NCBI GenBank assembly: GCA_964599565.1
Contig: CAZRFE010000003.1
Coordinates: forward strand, 12,614-76,613
From: JAJUFS01 sp964599565
Lineage (GTDB): Bacteria; Pseudomonadota; Gammaproteobacteria; Natronospirales; JAJUFS01
Reading direction: 5' to 3'
DNA: 64,000 nt
Below the pieces are notes generated by a model, which worked only from the letters and a program-made list of their open reading frames with translations, did not search any database and had not been told where the DNA came from. This document shows, piece after piece, positions 1 to 8,612 of the stretch. Position 1 is the stretch's first letter; each line of letters starts with the position of its first letter. The translations under genes were made by a program, and so were the position numbers.

Positions 1-899
1 AACGGCTTGAAGCTGGAGCCAGGCTCGAACACGTCGGTGACGGCGCGATTGCGATAGTTGCCGCCCTGCATTTCACTGCGGTTGTTGGGATTGAACGACG
101 GCTGGTTCGCGAGCGCGAGCACTTCGCCCGTCGTTGCGTCAAGCACGACGATGGAACCCGACACCGCATCGTTTTCCTGGATCGCGGCCTTCAGCTCGCG
201 GTAGGCAAGATACTGCAGGCGAAGATCGATGCTGGTACGCAGCGTCTGGCCGGGATGCGGCGCGCGCAGCTGTTCGATGTCCTCGATCGTGCGTCCCAGC
301 CGGTCGCGCAGCACGCGCTTCGCGCCCGCCTCTCCGCTCAACCATTCGTTGAACGCAAGTTCCAGGCCTTCCTGTCCCTTGTCGTCGATGTTGGTGAAGC
401 CAAGCAGGTGCGCGGTCACTTCCGCGGCCGGATAGAAACGCTTGTACTCGCGCTCGAGATGCACGCCGGGAATGGCGAGCGCGTTGACGGCGTCGGCGAC
501 CTGCGGCGTGACCTGCCGCTTGATGTACACGAACTCGCGGTCACTGCGTTCCGCGATCATGCGCAGCATGTCGCGCGGATTCTCGCCGATTACATTCGCG
601 AGCTCCGGAATGCGCGTTGCCGCATCGCGCAGTTCCCGCGGGTTCACCCAGACGGATGCCACCGGCGTGGAAACCGCAAGCGGCTCGCCATTGCGATCGG
701 TGATCATGCCGCGATGCGCGGGCATCTCGACGACGCGCACATGCCGCGCCTGGCCCTGGTCCTGCAGGAAATCCTTGCGCAGCACCTGCAGGTCGAACGC
801 GCGCGCGACCATCAGCAGCGCGCCCGCGACGAACAGGCCCGCCACGAACAGGTTGCGCCACTCTCCGCGCGGCTCGATGTTGTCGTTATTGCCCGGCAT
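1..899 (-). CDS. ftsI: FtsI (PBP3), septal peptidoglycan transpeptidase, 5' part only
   Basis: Cross-links septal peptidoglycan as part of the divisome at the inner membrane. Roughly the first 299 residues are present and the gene leaves the window at the left edge. The protein opens MPGNNDNIEPRGEW, has one membrane anchor at about residues 17-33 (LFVAGLFVAGALLMVAR), then the PBP dimerisation-type region with HRGMITDRNGEPLAVS. The catalytic SxxK motif is visible as GSSFKP near residue 295, right at the edge, close to the position of Ser307 in E. coli FtsI. The start overlaps the ftsL stop by 14 bases, which suggests translational coupling. No SxN or KTG motif can be seen because of the truncation. 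Confidence 0.95.
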   Translation of the reverse strand, partial: MPGNNDNIEPRGEWRNLFVAGLFVAGALLMVARAFDLQVLRKDFLQDQGQARHVRVVEMPAHRGMITDRNGEPLAVSTPVASVWVNPRELRDAATRIPELANVIGENPRDMLRMIAERSDREFVYIKRQVTPQVADAVNALAIPGVHLEREYKRFYPAAEVTAHLLGFTNIDDKGQEGLELAFNEWLSGEAGAKRVLRDRLGRTIEDIEQLRAPHPGQTLRTSIDLRLQYLAYRELKAAIQENDAVSGSIVVLDATTGEVLALANQPSFNPNNRSEMQGGNYRNRAVTDVFEPGSSFKP

Positions 900-1164
900 T
901 CTTCAGCACCATGACGTCATCGCCTCGCGGGATGGTCATGCCCAGTTCCTTGCGCGCCACCTGCTCGATGCGGCCATGCGTCGCCCACGCGCTCTGTTCC
1001 AGCTGCAGCTGGCCCCATTCCACTTCCAGCGCGTCGCGTCGCGCTTCGAGCTGTTGAAGCTCCACGAACTCCGTGCGATTGCCATGCCGCGCCTGCACGA
1101 CGGCAAGCGCGCTCGCGACATTCGCTGCGAGCAGCACGGCGAGCGCGATCCAGGTGCCGTTCAT
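886..1164 (-). CDS. ftsL: FtsL, divisome bitopic membrane protein
   Basis: Small division protein of 92 residues that scaffolds FtsB/FtsQ and helps activate FtsWI. It has a very short cytoplasmic start, a membrane helix at about residues 5-22 (WIALAVLLAANVASALAV), then a heptad-like coiled coil (residues 30-70) rich in Glu, Leu and Gln, and the conserved-looking C-terminal stretch VARKELGMTIP. Its ATG shares the sequence ATGA with the rsmH stop, and its end overlaps ftsI. Identification rests on position between rsmH and ftsI plus topology, because FtsL sequences diverge strongly. Confidence 0.92.
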   Translation of the reverse strand: MNGTWIALAVLLAANVASALAVVQARHGNRTEFVELQQLEARRDALEVEWGQLQLEQSAWATHGRIEQVARKELGMTIPRGDDVMVLKNAGQ

Positions 1165-2120
1165 GGCGCACTTCCCGCCGTTCGTTCCGCGCAGCGCAGG
1201 ACGGCGCTCCGTGCGCGCGGATTGCGATTCACTTCATCCGCATCCGCCACCATCGCCTTGCCCACGGTCCGCAGCGCCGGTTCGGCATGCGGCACGGGCA
1301 GGCCGCGCGGCAAACCGCTCACGTGTGGCGGACGAGCGTTGTCGCGGATGAATCGCTTCACGCGGCGATCCTCAAGGGAGTGGAAGCTGATCACGCACAG
1401 CCGGCCATGCGGCGCGAGCACGCGCACGCATTGCGCGAGGACATCGTCAAGATCGTCCAGCTCCTTATTAATAAGTATCCGCAGCGCCTGGAACGTGCGC
1501 GTCGCGGGGTGCTTGCCCTTCTCGCGCGTCGGTACGGCAGCGGCGACGAGTTCCGCGAGCTCGCTGGTCGTGACAAGCGGCGACTGCTCGCGGCGGCTCG
1601 CGATCGCCCGCGCGATCCGGCGCGCGAAACGCTCCTCGCCGTACTCGAACAGCACGCGCGCGATTTCGCCTTCATCGGCGTGCGACAGCCATGCCGCCAC
1701 GCTCTCACCGGATGTCGGGTCCATGCGCATGTCGAGCGGGCCTTCCGACTGGAAACTGAAACCGCGCGCCGCATCGTCGAGCTGCGGCGAGGAAACGCCG
1801 AGATCGAGGAGGATTCCGTCGACCTTGCCGCTGCAACCTGCCTCTTCAACGATCCGCTCGAGCATCGTGAAGCTCCCGTGAACGATGCGAAATCGCGTGT
1901 CCGCGCCGAAACGCAGCGTGGCGGCGCGGACGGCTTCCGGGTCCTTGTCGAACGCCAGCAGGCGGCCACCGGGAGCCAGCCCCGCCAGCATCGCGGCGGC
2001 ATGTCCGCCCCGGCCGAACGTGCCGTCGACATAAAAGCCATCGGGCCGCACCGCCAGCCCTTCAAGGCAGGCGTGCAGCAGGACCGGTTCGTGCTCGCCC
2101 TGGCGCGGCACGCGGCTCAA
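1161..2120 (-). CDS. rsmH: RsmH (MraW), 16S rRNA m4C1402 methyltransferase
   Basis: SAM-dependent N4-methyltransferase for C1402 of 16S rRNA in the ribosomal P site. About 319 residues. Motifs seen: HEPVLLHACLEGL near the start, VDGTFGRGGHAAAML (SAM-binding loop), LLDLGVSSPQLDDAARGFSF, and VISFHSLEDRRVKRF. The start is uncertain. I chose a TTG whose bases overlap the mraZ stop (TTGA) with GGAG about 11 bases upstream; a GTG three codons later is equally possible. An upstream start would force a long overlap with mraZ and adds sequence that does not look conserved. RsmI, which methylates the same nucleotide on the ribose, is encoded about 1 kb away. Confidence 0.93.
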   Translation of the reverse strand: MSRVPRQGEHEPVLLHACLEGLAVRPDGFYVDGTFGRGGHAAAMLAGLAPGGRLLAFDKDPEAVRAATLRFGADTRFRIVHGSFTMLERIVEEAGCSGKVDGILLDLGVSSPQLDDAARGFSFQSEGPLDMRMDPTSGESVAAWLSHADEGEIARVLFEYGEERFARRIARAIASRREQSPLVTTSELAELVAAAVPTREKGKHPATRTFQALRILINKELDDLDDVLAQCVRVLAPHGRLCVISFHSLEDRRVKRFIRDNARPPHVSGLPRGLPVPHAEPALRTVGKAMVADADEVNRNPRARSAVLRCAERTAGSAP

Positions 2121-2572
2121 AGCGACAACGACTCCAGCTCTGCCGGCAACGGCGCGCTCTCGCTTTCGTCTTCCGACAGCCACGCGTCGCGACGCGCCAT
2201 CCAGGATTCCTCATCCCAGATCTCGAACTTGTTGCCCTGGCCGATCATCACCGCCGCCTTGTCGAGCTTCGCGAACTCGCGCAGTGGCGGCGGCAGCAGC
2301 ACGCGTCCGTGGGAATCCATTTCAATCTCGGTGGCATGGCCGACAAGGAGGCGCTGCAGGCGCCGGGCCTGCGCGTTGAAGCTCGGCAGCTTTACCAGCT
2401 TGCGTTCGATCTCTTCCCACTCGGGCAGCGGATAAAGAAGAAGACAGTGATCACGATCAACGGTCACGACGAGCTGGCCCCCGCAGCGTTCCTGCAGGCG
2501 CTCGCGATACCGGGTCGGAATGACGATCCGCCCCTTGGCATCGAGCTTGACGTTGTTGACTCCCCTGAACAT
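2117..2572 (-). CDS. mraZ: MraZ, autorepressor of the dcw cluster
   Basis: DNA-binding protein of the AbrB/SpoVT fold that represses the dcw operon it heads. The chosen start gives 151 residues beginning MFRGVNNVKLDAKGR, matching the usual MFRG start and the family length of about 150. Two AbrB-like repeats are seen: LDAKGRIVIPTRYRE and MDSHGRVLLPPPLRE, the second followed by GQGNKFEIWDEESW. Its binding repeats lie just upstream of the gene. An in-frame ATG 18 codons earlier is disfavoured because it would place coding sequence across the operator. Confidence 0.95.
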   Translation of the reverse strand: MFRGVNNVKLDAKGRIVIPTRYRERLQERCGGQLVVTVDRDHCLLLYPLPEWEEIERKLVKLPSFNAQARRLQRLLVGHATEIEMDSHGRVLLPPPLREFAKLDKAAVMIGQGNKFEIWDEESWMARRDAWLSEDESESAPLPAELESLSL

Positions 2573-2590
2573 GACGTCGGCGGGACGAAG

Positions 2591-2615
2591 TCCCACGCTC
2601 TCCCACTTTTTCCCA
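2591..2615 (-). promoter_or_regulatory. MraZ operator: three TGGGA repeats
   Basis: On the minus strand the sequence reads TGGGA, 5 bases, TGGGA, 5 bases, TGGGA, an exact 10-base period (one box per helical turn on the same face). This is the known MraZ target architecture of TGGGN repeats separated by five bases. The repeats lie 3' of the -10 element, around the expected transcription start, so bound MraZ would block initiation or early elongation. Confidence 0.92.
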
Positions 2616-2624
2616 CTTGGAGAC

Positions 2625-2654
2625 ACTATAGGTAGGCGTTTGTGAGAGTGTCAA
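2625..2654 (-). promoter_or_regulatory. Sigma-70 promoter of mraZ and the dcw cluster
   Basis: Consensus -35 TTGACA, an 18-base spacer and -10 TATAGT, in a locally AT-rich stretch. The predicted start falls inside the MraZ boxes. The roughly 220 bases between this promoter and rnpB are AT-rich, and I see no gene in them. Confidence 0.85.
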
Positions 2655-2875
2655 GAGTAAAACCCACTACAGAACAGGGATTTCTTTTTATCTGTCAGCG
2701 ACTTACGTTATTGCTGCAATGCGGATAAGGCAAATTTGCTGCAATTGCACAACAATAAAATTCAATGAGTTACAACGCCTACTTTCGGCGAGTTCTGAAG
2801 AGACGAAGAGGTATGACGCGGGAAAAAGCGAGGTAAATGGCGATCAGGAAAAGATCATCACGGGAATTTAAAGAA

Positions 2876-3228
2876 GGAGTCGGCCTGTAAGCCGGGTTCT
2901 GTCGAGGACAGTCATTCATCTGGGATGAACGTCACCGTTCACCTCAAGCGGCCTACCCGGGAACTACGCGGGCCACGTAATCGTTCCCCTATTTGGCCTT
3001 GCTCCGAGTGGGGTTTGCCCTGCCACGTTCCGTTACCGGACGCGCGGTGCGCTCTTACCGCACCTTTTCACCCTTACCTGTGCTGCACTCGCGTGCGCAC
3101 ATCGGCGGTATGTTTTCTGTGGCACTTTCCGTCGGCTCGCGCCGCCCAGGCGTTACCTGGCACCCTGCCCTGCGGAGCCCGGACTTTCCTCCACGTCACG
3201 AAGACGCAGCGACTGTCCGGCCAACTCC
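2876..3228 (-). ncRNA. rnpB: RNase P RNA (M1 RNA), bacterial type A
   Basis: Catalytic RNA that removes 5' leaders of pre-tRNA. Universally conserved blocks are present in order: GAGGAAAGTCCGGGCTCC near the 5' end, GGTAAGGGTGAAAAGGTGCG in the middle, AGGCCAAATAGGGGAACG, and GACAGAACCCGGCTTA near the 3' end. The ends were set by the P1 helix, 5' GGAGTTGGCC pairing with 3' GGCCGACTCC, giving 353 nt. A promoter sits just upstream. No clear GC-rich terminator hairpin follows the 3' end. Confidence 0.96.
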
Positions 3229-3235
3229 GGGGCGA

Positions 3236-3263
3236 ACAATACGCTGTTGCGAAAGGCTGTCAA
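3236..3263 (-). promoter_or_regulatory. Promoter of rnpB
   Basis: TTGACA, 16-base spacer, TATTGT, followed by a GC-rich discriminator (TCGCCCC) and then the predicted 5' end of the RNA about 8 bases downstream. The GC-rich discriminator is typical of stable-RNA promoters under stringent control. Confidence 0.8.
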
Positions 3264-3277
3264 GCATCGCCGCGGGA

Positions 3278-4141
3278 TCACTTCGCGCGTTCGCCCTGCA
3301 GTTCCAGCGCGCGTTGGTACAGTGACTGGCGGCGTTCACCGGTCAATCCCGCGGCAACCTTCGCGGCCTTGCTCGCAGGAAGTTCCTCAAGCAACGCGCG
3401 CAGGATTTCATCACTGCTGTATTCGTGCGCACGGTCACCGGCGGCGCCCGCGATCATCACGACGATTTCCCCGCGCGTCGCATTCGGGTCGCGCTCCGTC
3501 CACGCGCAGAGTTCAGCAAGCGAAGCGCTGTGAAATTCTTCGTGCAGTTTCGTGATCTCGCGTGCTACGCATGCGAATCGATCGGCGCCAAATGCGATTG
3601 CGGCATCGGCGAGCATGTCGTGCAAGCGGTGCGGCGCTTCATAGAACACGAGCGTGTGCGAATCGCCCGCGAGCGCGCCAAGCCGTTCGCGCCGCGCACC
3701 CGGTTTTGCCGGCAGGAAGCCTTCGTAACTGAACCGGTCCGTTGGCAATCCGGCGGCGGAAAGCGCCGCGATGACGGCGCTCGCACCGGGCACGGGAACG
3801 ACGCGAATGCCGGCGTCGCGCAGCGCGCGCACCAGGGCAAAGCCCGGGTCGTTGATCAAGGGTGTGCCCGCATCGCTGATGAGCGCGCATGATTCGCCGC
3901 GCTGCAATCGATCAAGCACCGCAGAAATACGCGCGTGTTCATTGTGTTCATGCAGGGAGATGCGTGGCGCGCGGCTGCCGAGATCGGCGAGCAGCCGTCC
4001 GCTGTGACGCGTGTCCTCGCAGAATATGCAGTCGACTTCGGTGAGTATGCGTTCAGCGCGGCGTGTCAGGTCTTCACGGTTGCCGATGGGAGTTGCGACG
4101 ACGTAGAGCACGCCGGTGGATCCATCTGGCTGCGTTGACAC
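3278..4141 (-). CDS. rsmI: RsmI, 16S rRNA 2'-O-ribose C1402 methyltransferase
   Basis: Tetrapyrrole-methylase-fold enzyme that 2'-O-methylates C1402 of 16S rRNA. 287 residues from a GTG start (VSTQPDGSTGVLYVVATPIGN). Motifs seen: LYVVATPIGN, CEDTRHSGRLL, SDAGTPLINDPGF, VPGASAVIAALSAAGLP and a C-terminal ELPASKAAKVAAGLTG segment. A longer reading from an ATG further upstream would overlap the divergent lpoA gene and adds unconserved sequence, so the GTG is preferred. lpoA is transcribed away from it across about 85 bases, the arrangement seen for yraL/yraM in enteric bacteria. Confidence 0.94.
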   Translation of the reverse strand: MSTQPDGSTGVLYVVATPIGNREDLTRRAERILTEVDCIFCEDTRHSGRLLADLGSRAPRISLHEHNEHARISAVLDRLQRGESCALISDAGTPLINDPGFALVRALRDAGIRVVPVPGASAVIAALSAAGLPTDRFSYEGFLPAKPGARRERLGALAGDSHTLVFYEAPHRLHDMLADAAIAFGADRFACVAREITKLHEEFHSASLAELCAWTERDPNATRGEIVVMIAGAAGDRAHEYSSDEILRALLEELPASKAAKVAAGLTGERRQSLYQRALELQGERAK

Positions 4142-4226
4142 TGTCCGGCCCCCACTCGATACTTTGCGACTCTTCACGCATCGCCTCGCGCACGAGGCTC
4201 CCCATCCTGCAACGGGGTAAGGACAC

Positions 4227-6155
4227 ATGCAAGCCAGACCGTTCACGCGCAACATTCGCCTCTTCCTGTTCCTCCTCGGCATCGCGCTGCTTCACGGCTG
4301 TGCAACGGCGCCGGACGGACAGCGCGACGCGGCATTCGAGCTTCGCATGCAGCAAGCGCGCGACCTGCAGGCGAATGATCCCGCGGCAGCGGCGCTCGCG
4401 TTTGAATCGCTGGCGCGCGATGCCCGTGGTGATGCAAGCCGTGATGCATGGCTGTCCGCCGCGAGCGCGTGGCTTGAAGCACGCCGCACCGATAACGCTG
4501 CGCGCGCGCTTGAAGCTGCAGCACCGCTGCCGCCGACGGGGTTGCTCGCGGAACGCGGCGTGCTCGTCGCTGCGGAACTTGATCTTCTCGAGCAGAATCC
4601 GCGCCAGGCACTGCTGCGTCTCGACAGCGTGATGGAATTCAGCGAATCGCTGCGCGACCGCGCGGTGCAGCTTCGCGGCCGCGCACTGTTCCAGCTTGGC
4701 GCAAGCGTGGAAGCAACCGCGCTGCTCAACCGGCACATCGAAAGCAGCGCAGACGAAACGCTGCGTCATGCGGACAGCCGGTTGATCTGGCTCGGTCTTT
4801 CACGCAGCCGCGAACCGCTCGATCTCGAACAGCTTCCGTCCACTGTGCCCGCCGCCGTGCGCGGCTGGATCGCGCTCGGAAGAATCGGACAATCCGCGTG
4901 GCAGGATCCGTACGCATTTCCAGGCCGGCTTGAACAGTGGTCGCGACAGTTTCCCGCACACCCGGGCAGGCAATTCCTGCTCGATGAGATTCTTGCCGAA
5001 CACGAGCGCCGCTTCGCGTACCCGGACACGATTGCGCTGCTGCTGCCGATGACCGGACGCTATCGCGCATCGGCCGAAGCGGTGCGCGACGGATTTCTTG
5101 CCGGCCTCTACCAGTACGCCGCACACCGCGAACCGCCGCGCGTACTTGTGCTTGATGCAGGCGCGGATGCAACGGCCGCGCAGCGCGCGGCGACGCGGGC
5201 CGTGGCGGAAGGCGCGGATATCATTGTCGGCCCGCTGACCAAGGAAGCGCTGAGCGCGCTGAACCAAAGCGAAGACCTGCCGGTTCCAGTGCTTGGCCTC
5301 AATTACCTTGATCCGGCGGAAGCTGCCATTGCGCGCGACAACCTGGTGCAGTTCGGACTGTTGCCGGAAGACGAAGCCATCCAGGTTGCGGAACGCAGCA
5401 TCGCGGAAGGTTACACGCGCGGCGTGGCGCTCGTGCCCGACAACGACTTCGGCCTGCGCATGACGGCAGCGTTTCGCGCACGCTTCGAGGAACTGGGCGG
5501 CACGCTCCTGACCGTGCAGCGTTATGCGCAAGGCCAGGCGGACTACTCCACGCCGATCATGCGCATGCTGAATCTCGATGAAAGCCAGCTGCGTTACCAG
5601 CAGCTGCGCAGCATCATCGGCCGCTCCGTGCAGTTCGAACCGCGCCGCAGGCAGGATGTGCAGTTCATCTTTCTCGCCGCAAACGCGGAAGAAGCACGCC
5701 TGCTGCGTCCGCAGCTGCGTTTCCACCAGGCCATCAGCCTGCCGGTGTACGCAACCAGCCACGTGTATCGGCCCGGTCAACCCGATCGCGATCTTGACGA
5801 CATCCGTTTTGCGGACATGCCATGGATACTCGCGCCCGATGCGATCGCACGCGAAATCCGCAAGACCGTGGTTGACCTGTGGCCGGGACGTTTCGAACGC
5901 AACGGCCGCCTGTATGCCCTGGGGTTCGATGCCTTCCGGCTCGTGCCGCTGATCCTTGGCGACGATCCCGCGCTCGACAATCCGCTCCCGGCCATGACAG
6001 GCCTGCTGAGCATCGATGCGCAGCGGCGCATCCGCCGCGATCTTTACTGGGCACGGTTTGTCGGCGGAACGCCGCGCCTGCTGCCCGGCGTCGAGGAAAT
6101 CCATCCCGCACAAGGAACCGTGCATGCCGCTCCGGGACAACAACGAACGCAATGA
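4227..6155 (+). CDS. lpoA: LpoA-type outer-membrane lipoprotein activator of PBP1A
   Basis: 642-residue LppC/LpoA family lipoprotein that spans the periplasm to activate the class A penicillin-binding protein PBP1A. The lipoprotein signal MQARPFTRNIRLFLFLLGIALLHGC puts the lipid-modified cysteine at residue 25. Residues about 30-240 are helical TPR-like; from about residue 270 the sequence follows a periplasmic-binding-protein fold (TIALLLPMTGRYRASAEAVR, DIIVGPLTKEALSAL, LPVYATSHVY). A strong GGGGTAAGGA Shine-Dalgarno precedes the ATG. Its 3' end overlaps yraN by 32 bases. Confidence 0.92.
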   Translation: MQARPFTRNIRLFLFLLGIALLHGCATAPDGQRDAAFELRMQQARDLQANDPAAAALAFESLARDARGDASRDAWLSAASAWLEARRTDNAARALEAAAPLPPTGLLAERGVLVAAELDLLEQNPRQALLRLDSVMEFSESLRDRAVQLRGRALFQLGASVEATALLNRHIESSADETLRHADSRLIWLGLSRSREPLDLEQLPSTVPAAVRGWIALGRIGQSAWQDPYAFPGRLEQWSRQFPAHPGRQFLLDEILAEHERRFAYPDTIALLLPMTGRYRASAEAVRDGFLAGLYQYAAHREPPRVLVLDAGADATAAQRAATRAVAEGADIIVGPLTKEALSALNQSEDLPVPVLGLNYLDPAEAAIARDNLVQFGLLPEDEAIQVAERSIAEGYTRGVALVPDNDFGLRMTAAFRARFEELGGTLLTVQRYAQGQADYSTPIMRMLNLDESQLRYQQLRSIIGRSVQFEPRRRQDVQFIFLAANAEEARLLRPQLRFHQAISLPVYATSHVYRPGQPDRDLDDIRFADMPWILAPDAIAREIRKTVVDLWPGRFERNGRLYALGFDAFRLVPLILGDDPALDNPLPAMTGLLSIDAQRRIRRDLYWARFVGGTPRLLPGVEEIHPAQGTVHAAPGQQRTQ

Positions 6156-6510
6156 ACGCGGCCGCGCGGCGGAACGCCTCGCGCGGCGCTATCTCGAAGC
6201 GCGCGGCCTGAAGACGCTGGCGGCCAACTACCGCACACGATGGGGTGAAATCGACCTCGTGATGGAACATGCAGGGCAGGTGGTGATCGTCGAGGTCCGC
6301 GCACGAGTGAACAATAGTTTCGGCGGAGCGGCGGCGAGCGTGACGGTGTCCAAGCAGGCTCGCCTGATTCGCGCCGCGTCGCGGTTTCTCGCCGAACACC
6401 GGCTGGGACATCGACCGGTGCGTTTTGATATTGTTGCGGTCAGCGGTCCGGCTGACAGCCGCAAACAGCACACGGAATGGCTGGTTGACGCGTTCCGCCC
6501 CGCCGAGTGA
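6124..6510 (+). CDS. yraN: YraN, UPF0102 predicted endonuclease-like protein
   Basis: 128-residue UPF0102 protein of the PD-(D/E)xK nuclease-like superfamily; cellular role unsettled. Seen: RGRAAERLARRYLEARGLK at the N-terminus, GEIDLVMEHAGQVVIVEVRAR with the acidic residues of the putative active site, then GGAAASVTVSKQARL. The lysine of ExK is arginine (EVR), as in other gammaproteobacterial members. The start overlaps the end of lpoA, and diaA follows after 26 bases. lpoA-yraN-diaA is a conserved order, so co-transcription is likely. Confidence 0.92.
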   Translation: MPLRDNNERNERGRAAERLARRYLEARGLKTLAANYRTRWGEIDLVMEHAGQVVIVEVRARVNNSFGGAAASVTVSKQARLIRAASRFLAEHRLGHRPVRFDIVAVSGPADSRKQHTEWLVDAFRPAE

Positions 6511-6536
6511 TTCCTTGCCTGCAACGGAGATTACGC

Positions 6537-7127
6537 TTGGACATCGAACAACGCATCCGCGACCACTTCCTTGAAAGCATCGAAACCAAGCAGCGCGCGC
6601 TCGGCGTGATCGCGCCGCTCGTCGGTCGCGCCGCGGAACTCGCCAGCGCGGCGCTGCTTGAGAATCGCAAGATCCTCAGTTGCGGAAACGGCGGATCGGC
6701 AGCGGACGCACAGCATTTTTCTTCCGAACTGCTCAACCGCTTTGAGCGCGAGCGGCCCGCGCTGCCGGCAATCGCGCTTACGACCGACAGCTCCACGCTG
6801 ACCTCGATCGCAAACGATTACGACTACCGCGACATCTTTTCCAAGCAGGTGCGCGCGCTCGGCCAGGCCGGTGACGTGTTGCTGGCCATCTCGACGAGCG
6901 GCAACTCGCCGAACGTCGTGCGCGCGATCAACGCGGCGCACGAACGTGAAATGTCGGTCATCGCATTCACGGGTCGCGATGGCGGCGAAATGGCGCGCCA
7001 TCTCGGTGAAGCCGATGTCGAACTGCGCGTGCCGGCAGAACGCACGGCGCGCATCCAGGAAGTTCACCTGCTGCTGATCCACTGCCTCTGCGACCTCATC
7101 GACGCACGCCTGCTCGGCGAAATCTGA
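6537..7127 (+). CDS. diaA: DiaA, DnaA-binding SIS-domain protein
   Basis: 196-residue SIS-fold protein close to DiaA, which binds DnaA and times replication initiation, and to the sedoheptulose-7-phosphate isomerase GmhA. Seen: KILSCGNGGSAADAQHFSSE, LPAIALTTDSSTLTSIAND, DVLLAISTSGNSPNVVRAI and ERTARIQEVHLLLIHCLCDL. I chose a TTG start (LDIEQRIRDHFLESIE) with GGAGA six bases upstream; it aligns with the DiaA N-terminus, while an in-frame ATG 10 codons earlier adds MIPCLQRRLR with no good ribosome site. Position after lpoA-yraN supports DiaA over GmhA. Confidence 0.88.
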   Translation: MDIEQRIRDHFLESIETKQRALGVIAPLVGRAAELASAALLENRKILSCGNGGSAADAQHFSSELLNRFERERPALPAIALTTDSSTLTSIANDYDYRDIFSKQVRALGQAGDVLLAISTSGNSPNVVRAINAAHEREMSVIAFTGRDGGEMARHLGEADVELRVPAERTARIQEVHLLLIHCLCDLIDARLLGEI

Positions 7128-7134
7128 GATACGC

Positions 7135-8568
7135 ATGAACGCGCACGGCCTGCCTGCTTCGCAACGCGCGCGGTCCGTGTACGCCGCACTCAGGCCGCTG
7201 CTTGGCGAACGCCTGCTGCACGATCCTGGCGACCTTCTCCCTTACAGCTATGACAACTCGCGCCGCCAGGCGCTGCCCGACCTCGTTGCGTTCGCGGATT
7301 CGCATGATGAAGTCGTTGCGATCGTGCGCGCCTGTCACGAACATGAATTGCCGCTGGTGACGCGCGGACTCGGCAGCGGTACGGCCGGCGCTGCGGTGCC
7401 CGTGGCCGGCGGACTGGTGCTCGCACTCGAGCGCATGAACCGCATTGTTCGCGTCGACGCCGGCAACCGTGTCGCCGTCGTTGAGCCCGGCGTGACGAAC
7501 GCACAGCTCCAGGAAGCGGCAGGGCGCGAAGGATTCTTCTGGCCGCCGGATCCAACCTCGTCGGCGTACTGCACGATCGGTGGCAACCTCGCCTGCAACT
7601 CGGCCGGTCCGCGTGCCGTCAAGTACGGCACGCCGCGCGACAATACGCTCGGCCTGCGCGCCGTCAGCGGCGACGGTATCGAATTACGTACCGGCGTCTA
7701 TACGACGAAAGGCGTCGTCGGCTACGACCTGACGCGGCTTTTGATCGGGTCGGAGGGAACGCTCGGCGTGATCACGGAAGCCACGCTTCGACTCACACCG
7801 CTTCAGCCTGCGCGACACACCTTGCGCGCAACATTCGCCGACATGACATCCGCTGCCGCCGCCGTGTCACGCGTGATGGCGCAAGCCGTCACGCCGAGCG
7901 CGCTTGAGTTCATCGACGCCACGGCAATCGCCATGATCCGCGAGTACGCGGAAGAAAATCTCGCCGCGACCGACCTTCCCGACGATGCAGGAGCGATGTT
8001 GCTGATCGAGATCGACGGCAATGCAGAAACGCTTGAGCCGGCAACGCACGCAGTCGCGGATGCCGTGGCAGGACAGGGAATGATCGAGCTGCGCCGCGCG
8101 CGTACAGCGGATGAAACGCGCGCACTGTGGGCGGCACGCAAGGCACTTTCACCCGCACTTCGACGCATTGCACCGAAGAAGATCAACGAAGACGTCGTGG
8201 TGCCGGTATCGCGCATGGCGGAACTCATCGACGGTCTCCAGGCGCTGTCACGCCAGCACGGCATCACGATCGTGAATTTCGGTCATGCCGGAAACGGCAA
8301 CATCCACGTCAACCTGCTCACCGATCCCGATGACGAAAGGCAGATGGCGGTAATCGATCAATGTCTTGGTGAAGTCTTCGCGCTGGTGCTCGGCCTTGGC
8401 GGCACGCTGTCGGGCGAACACGGGGTAGGACTCGTGAAGAAGGAATTCGTCGGTCTTGAAATCGAACCCGCGACGCTGGAGATGATGCGCAGGATCAAGG
8501 CGCAGTTCGACCCGAAGGGAATACTCAATCCGGGAAAGTTCTTTCCTGAAGAAGTGGCAGGTCGCTGA
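7135..8568 (+). CDS. GlcD-like FAD-linked dehydrogenase (D-lactate/glycolate type)
   Basis: 477-residue FAD-binding type 4 (vanillyl-alcohol oxidase fold) flavoenzyme. N-terminal FAD domain seen as LPLVTRGLGSGTAGAAVPV, VAVVEPGVTNAQLQEAA, CTIGGNLACNSAGPRAVKYG and GSEGTLGVITEATLRLTPL. The C-terminal domain has NFGHAGNGNIHVN, GTLSGEHGVGLVKKEFV and FDPKGILNPGKFF, as in GlcD and bacterial D-lactate dehydrogenases. The electron acceptor is probably the quinone pool or a cytochrome. Substrate (D-lactate, glycolate or another D-2-hydroxyacid) cannot be decided. It follows diaA by 7 bases and ends at a terminator. Confidence 0.88.
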   Translation: MNAHGLPASQRARSVYAALRPLLGERLLHDPGDLLPYSYDNSRRQALPDLVAFADSHDEVVAIVRACHEHELPLVTRGLGSGTAGAAVPVAGGLVLALERMNRIVRVDAGNRVAVVEPGVTNAQLQEAAGREGFFWPPDPTSSAYCTIGGNLACNSAGPRAVKYGTPRDNTLGLRAVSGDGIELRTGVYTTKGVVGYDLTRLLIGSEGTLGVITEATLRLTPLQPARHTLRATFADMTSAAAAVSRVMAQAVTPSALEFIDATAIAMIREYAEENLAATDLPDDAGAMLLIEIDGNAETLEPATHAVADAVAGQGMIELRRARTADETRALWAARKALSPALRRIAPKKINEDVVVPVSRMAELIDGLQALSRQHGITIVNFGHAGNGNIHVNLLTDPDDERQMAVIDQCLGEVFALVLGLGGTLSGEHGVGLVKKEFVGLEIEPATLEMMRRIKAQFDPKGILNPGKFFPEEVAGR

Positions 8569-8571
8569 CGG

Positions 8572-8596
8572 AAAAGCCGGACGTCCCCGGCTTTTT
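8572..8596. terminator. Bidirectional rho-independent terminator
   Basis: AAAAGCCGG, 5-6 base loop, CCGGCTTTTT between the convergent FAD dehydrogenase gene and sspB. It has T-runs on both strands. Confidence 0.85.
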
Positions 8597-8612
8597 GTCT
8601 GCCTTTCGATTT

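Noticed and set aside
442..1881. A 479-codon plus-strand frame over ftsI, ftsL and rsmH
   Set aside because: Antisense shadow of three conserved dcw genes.
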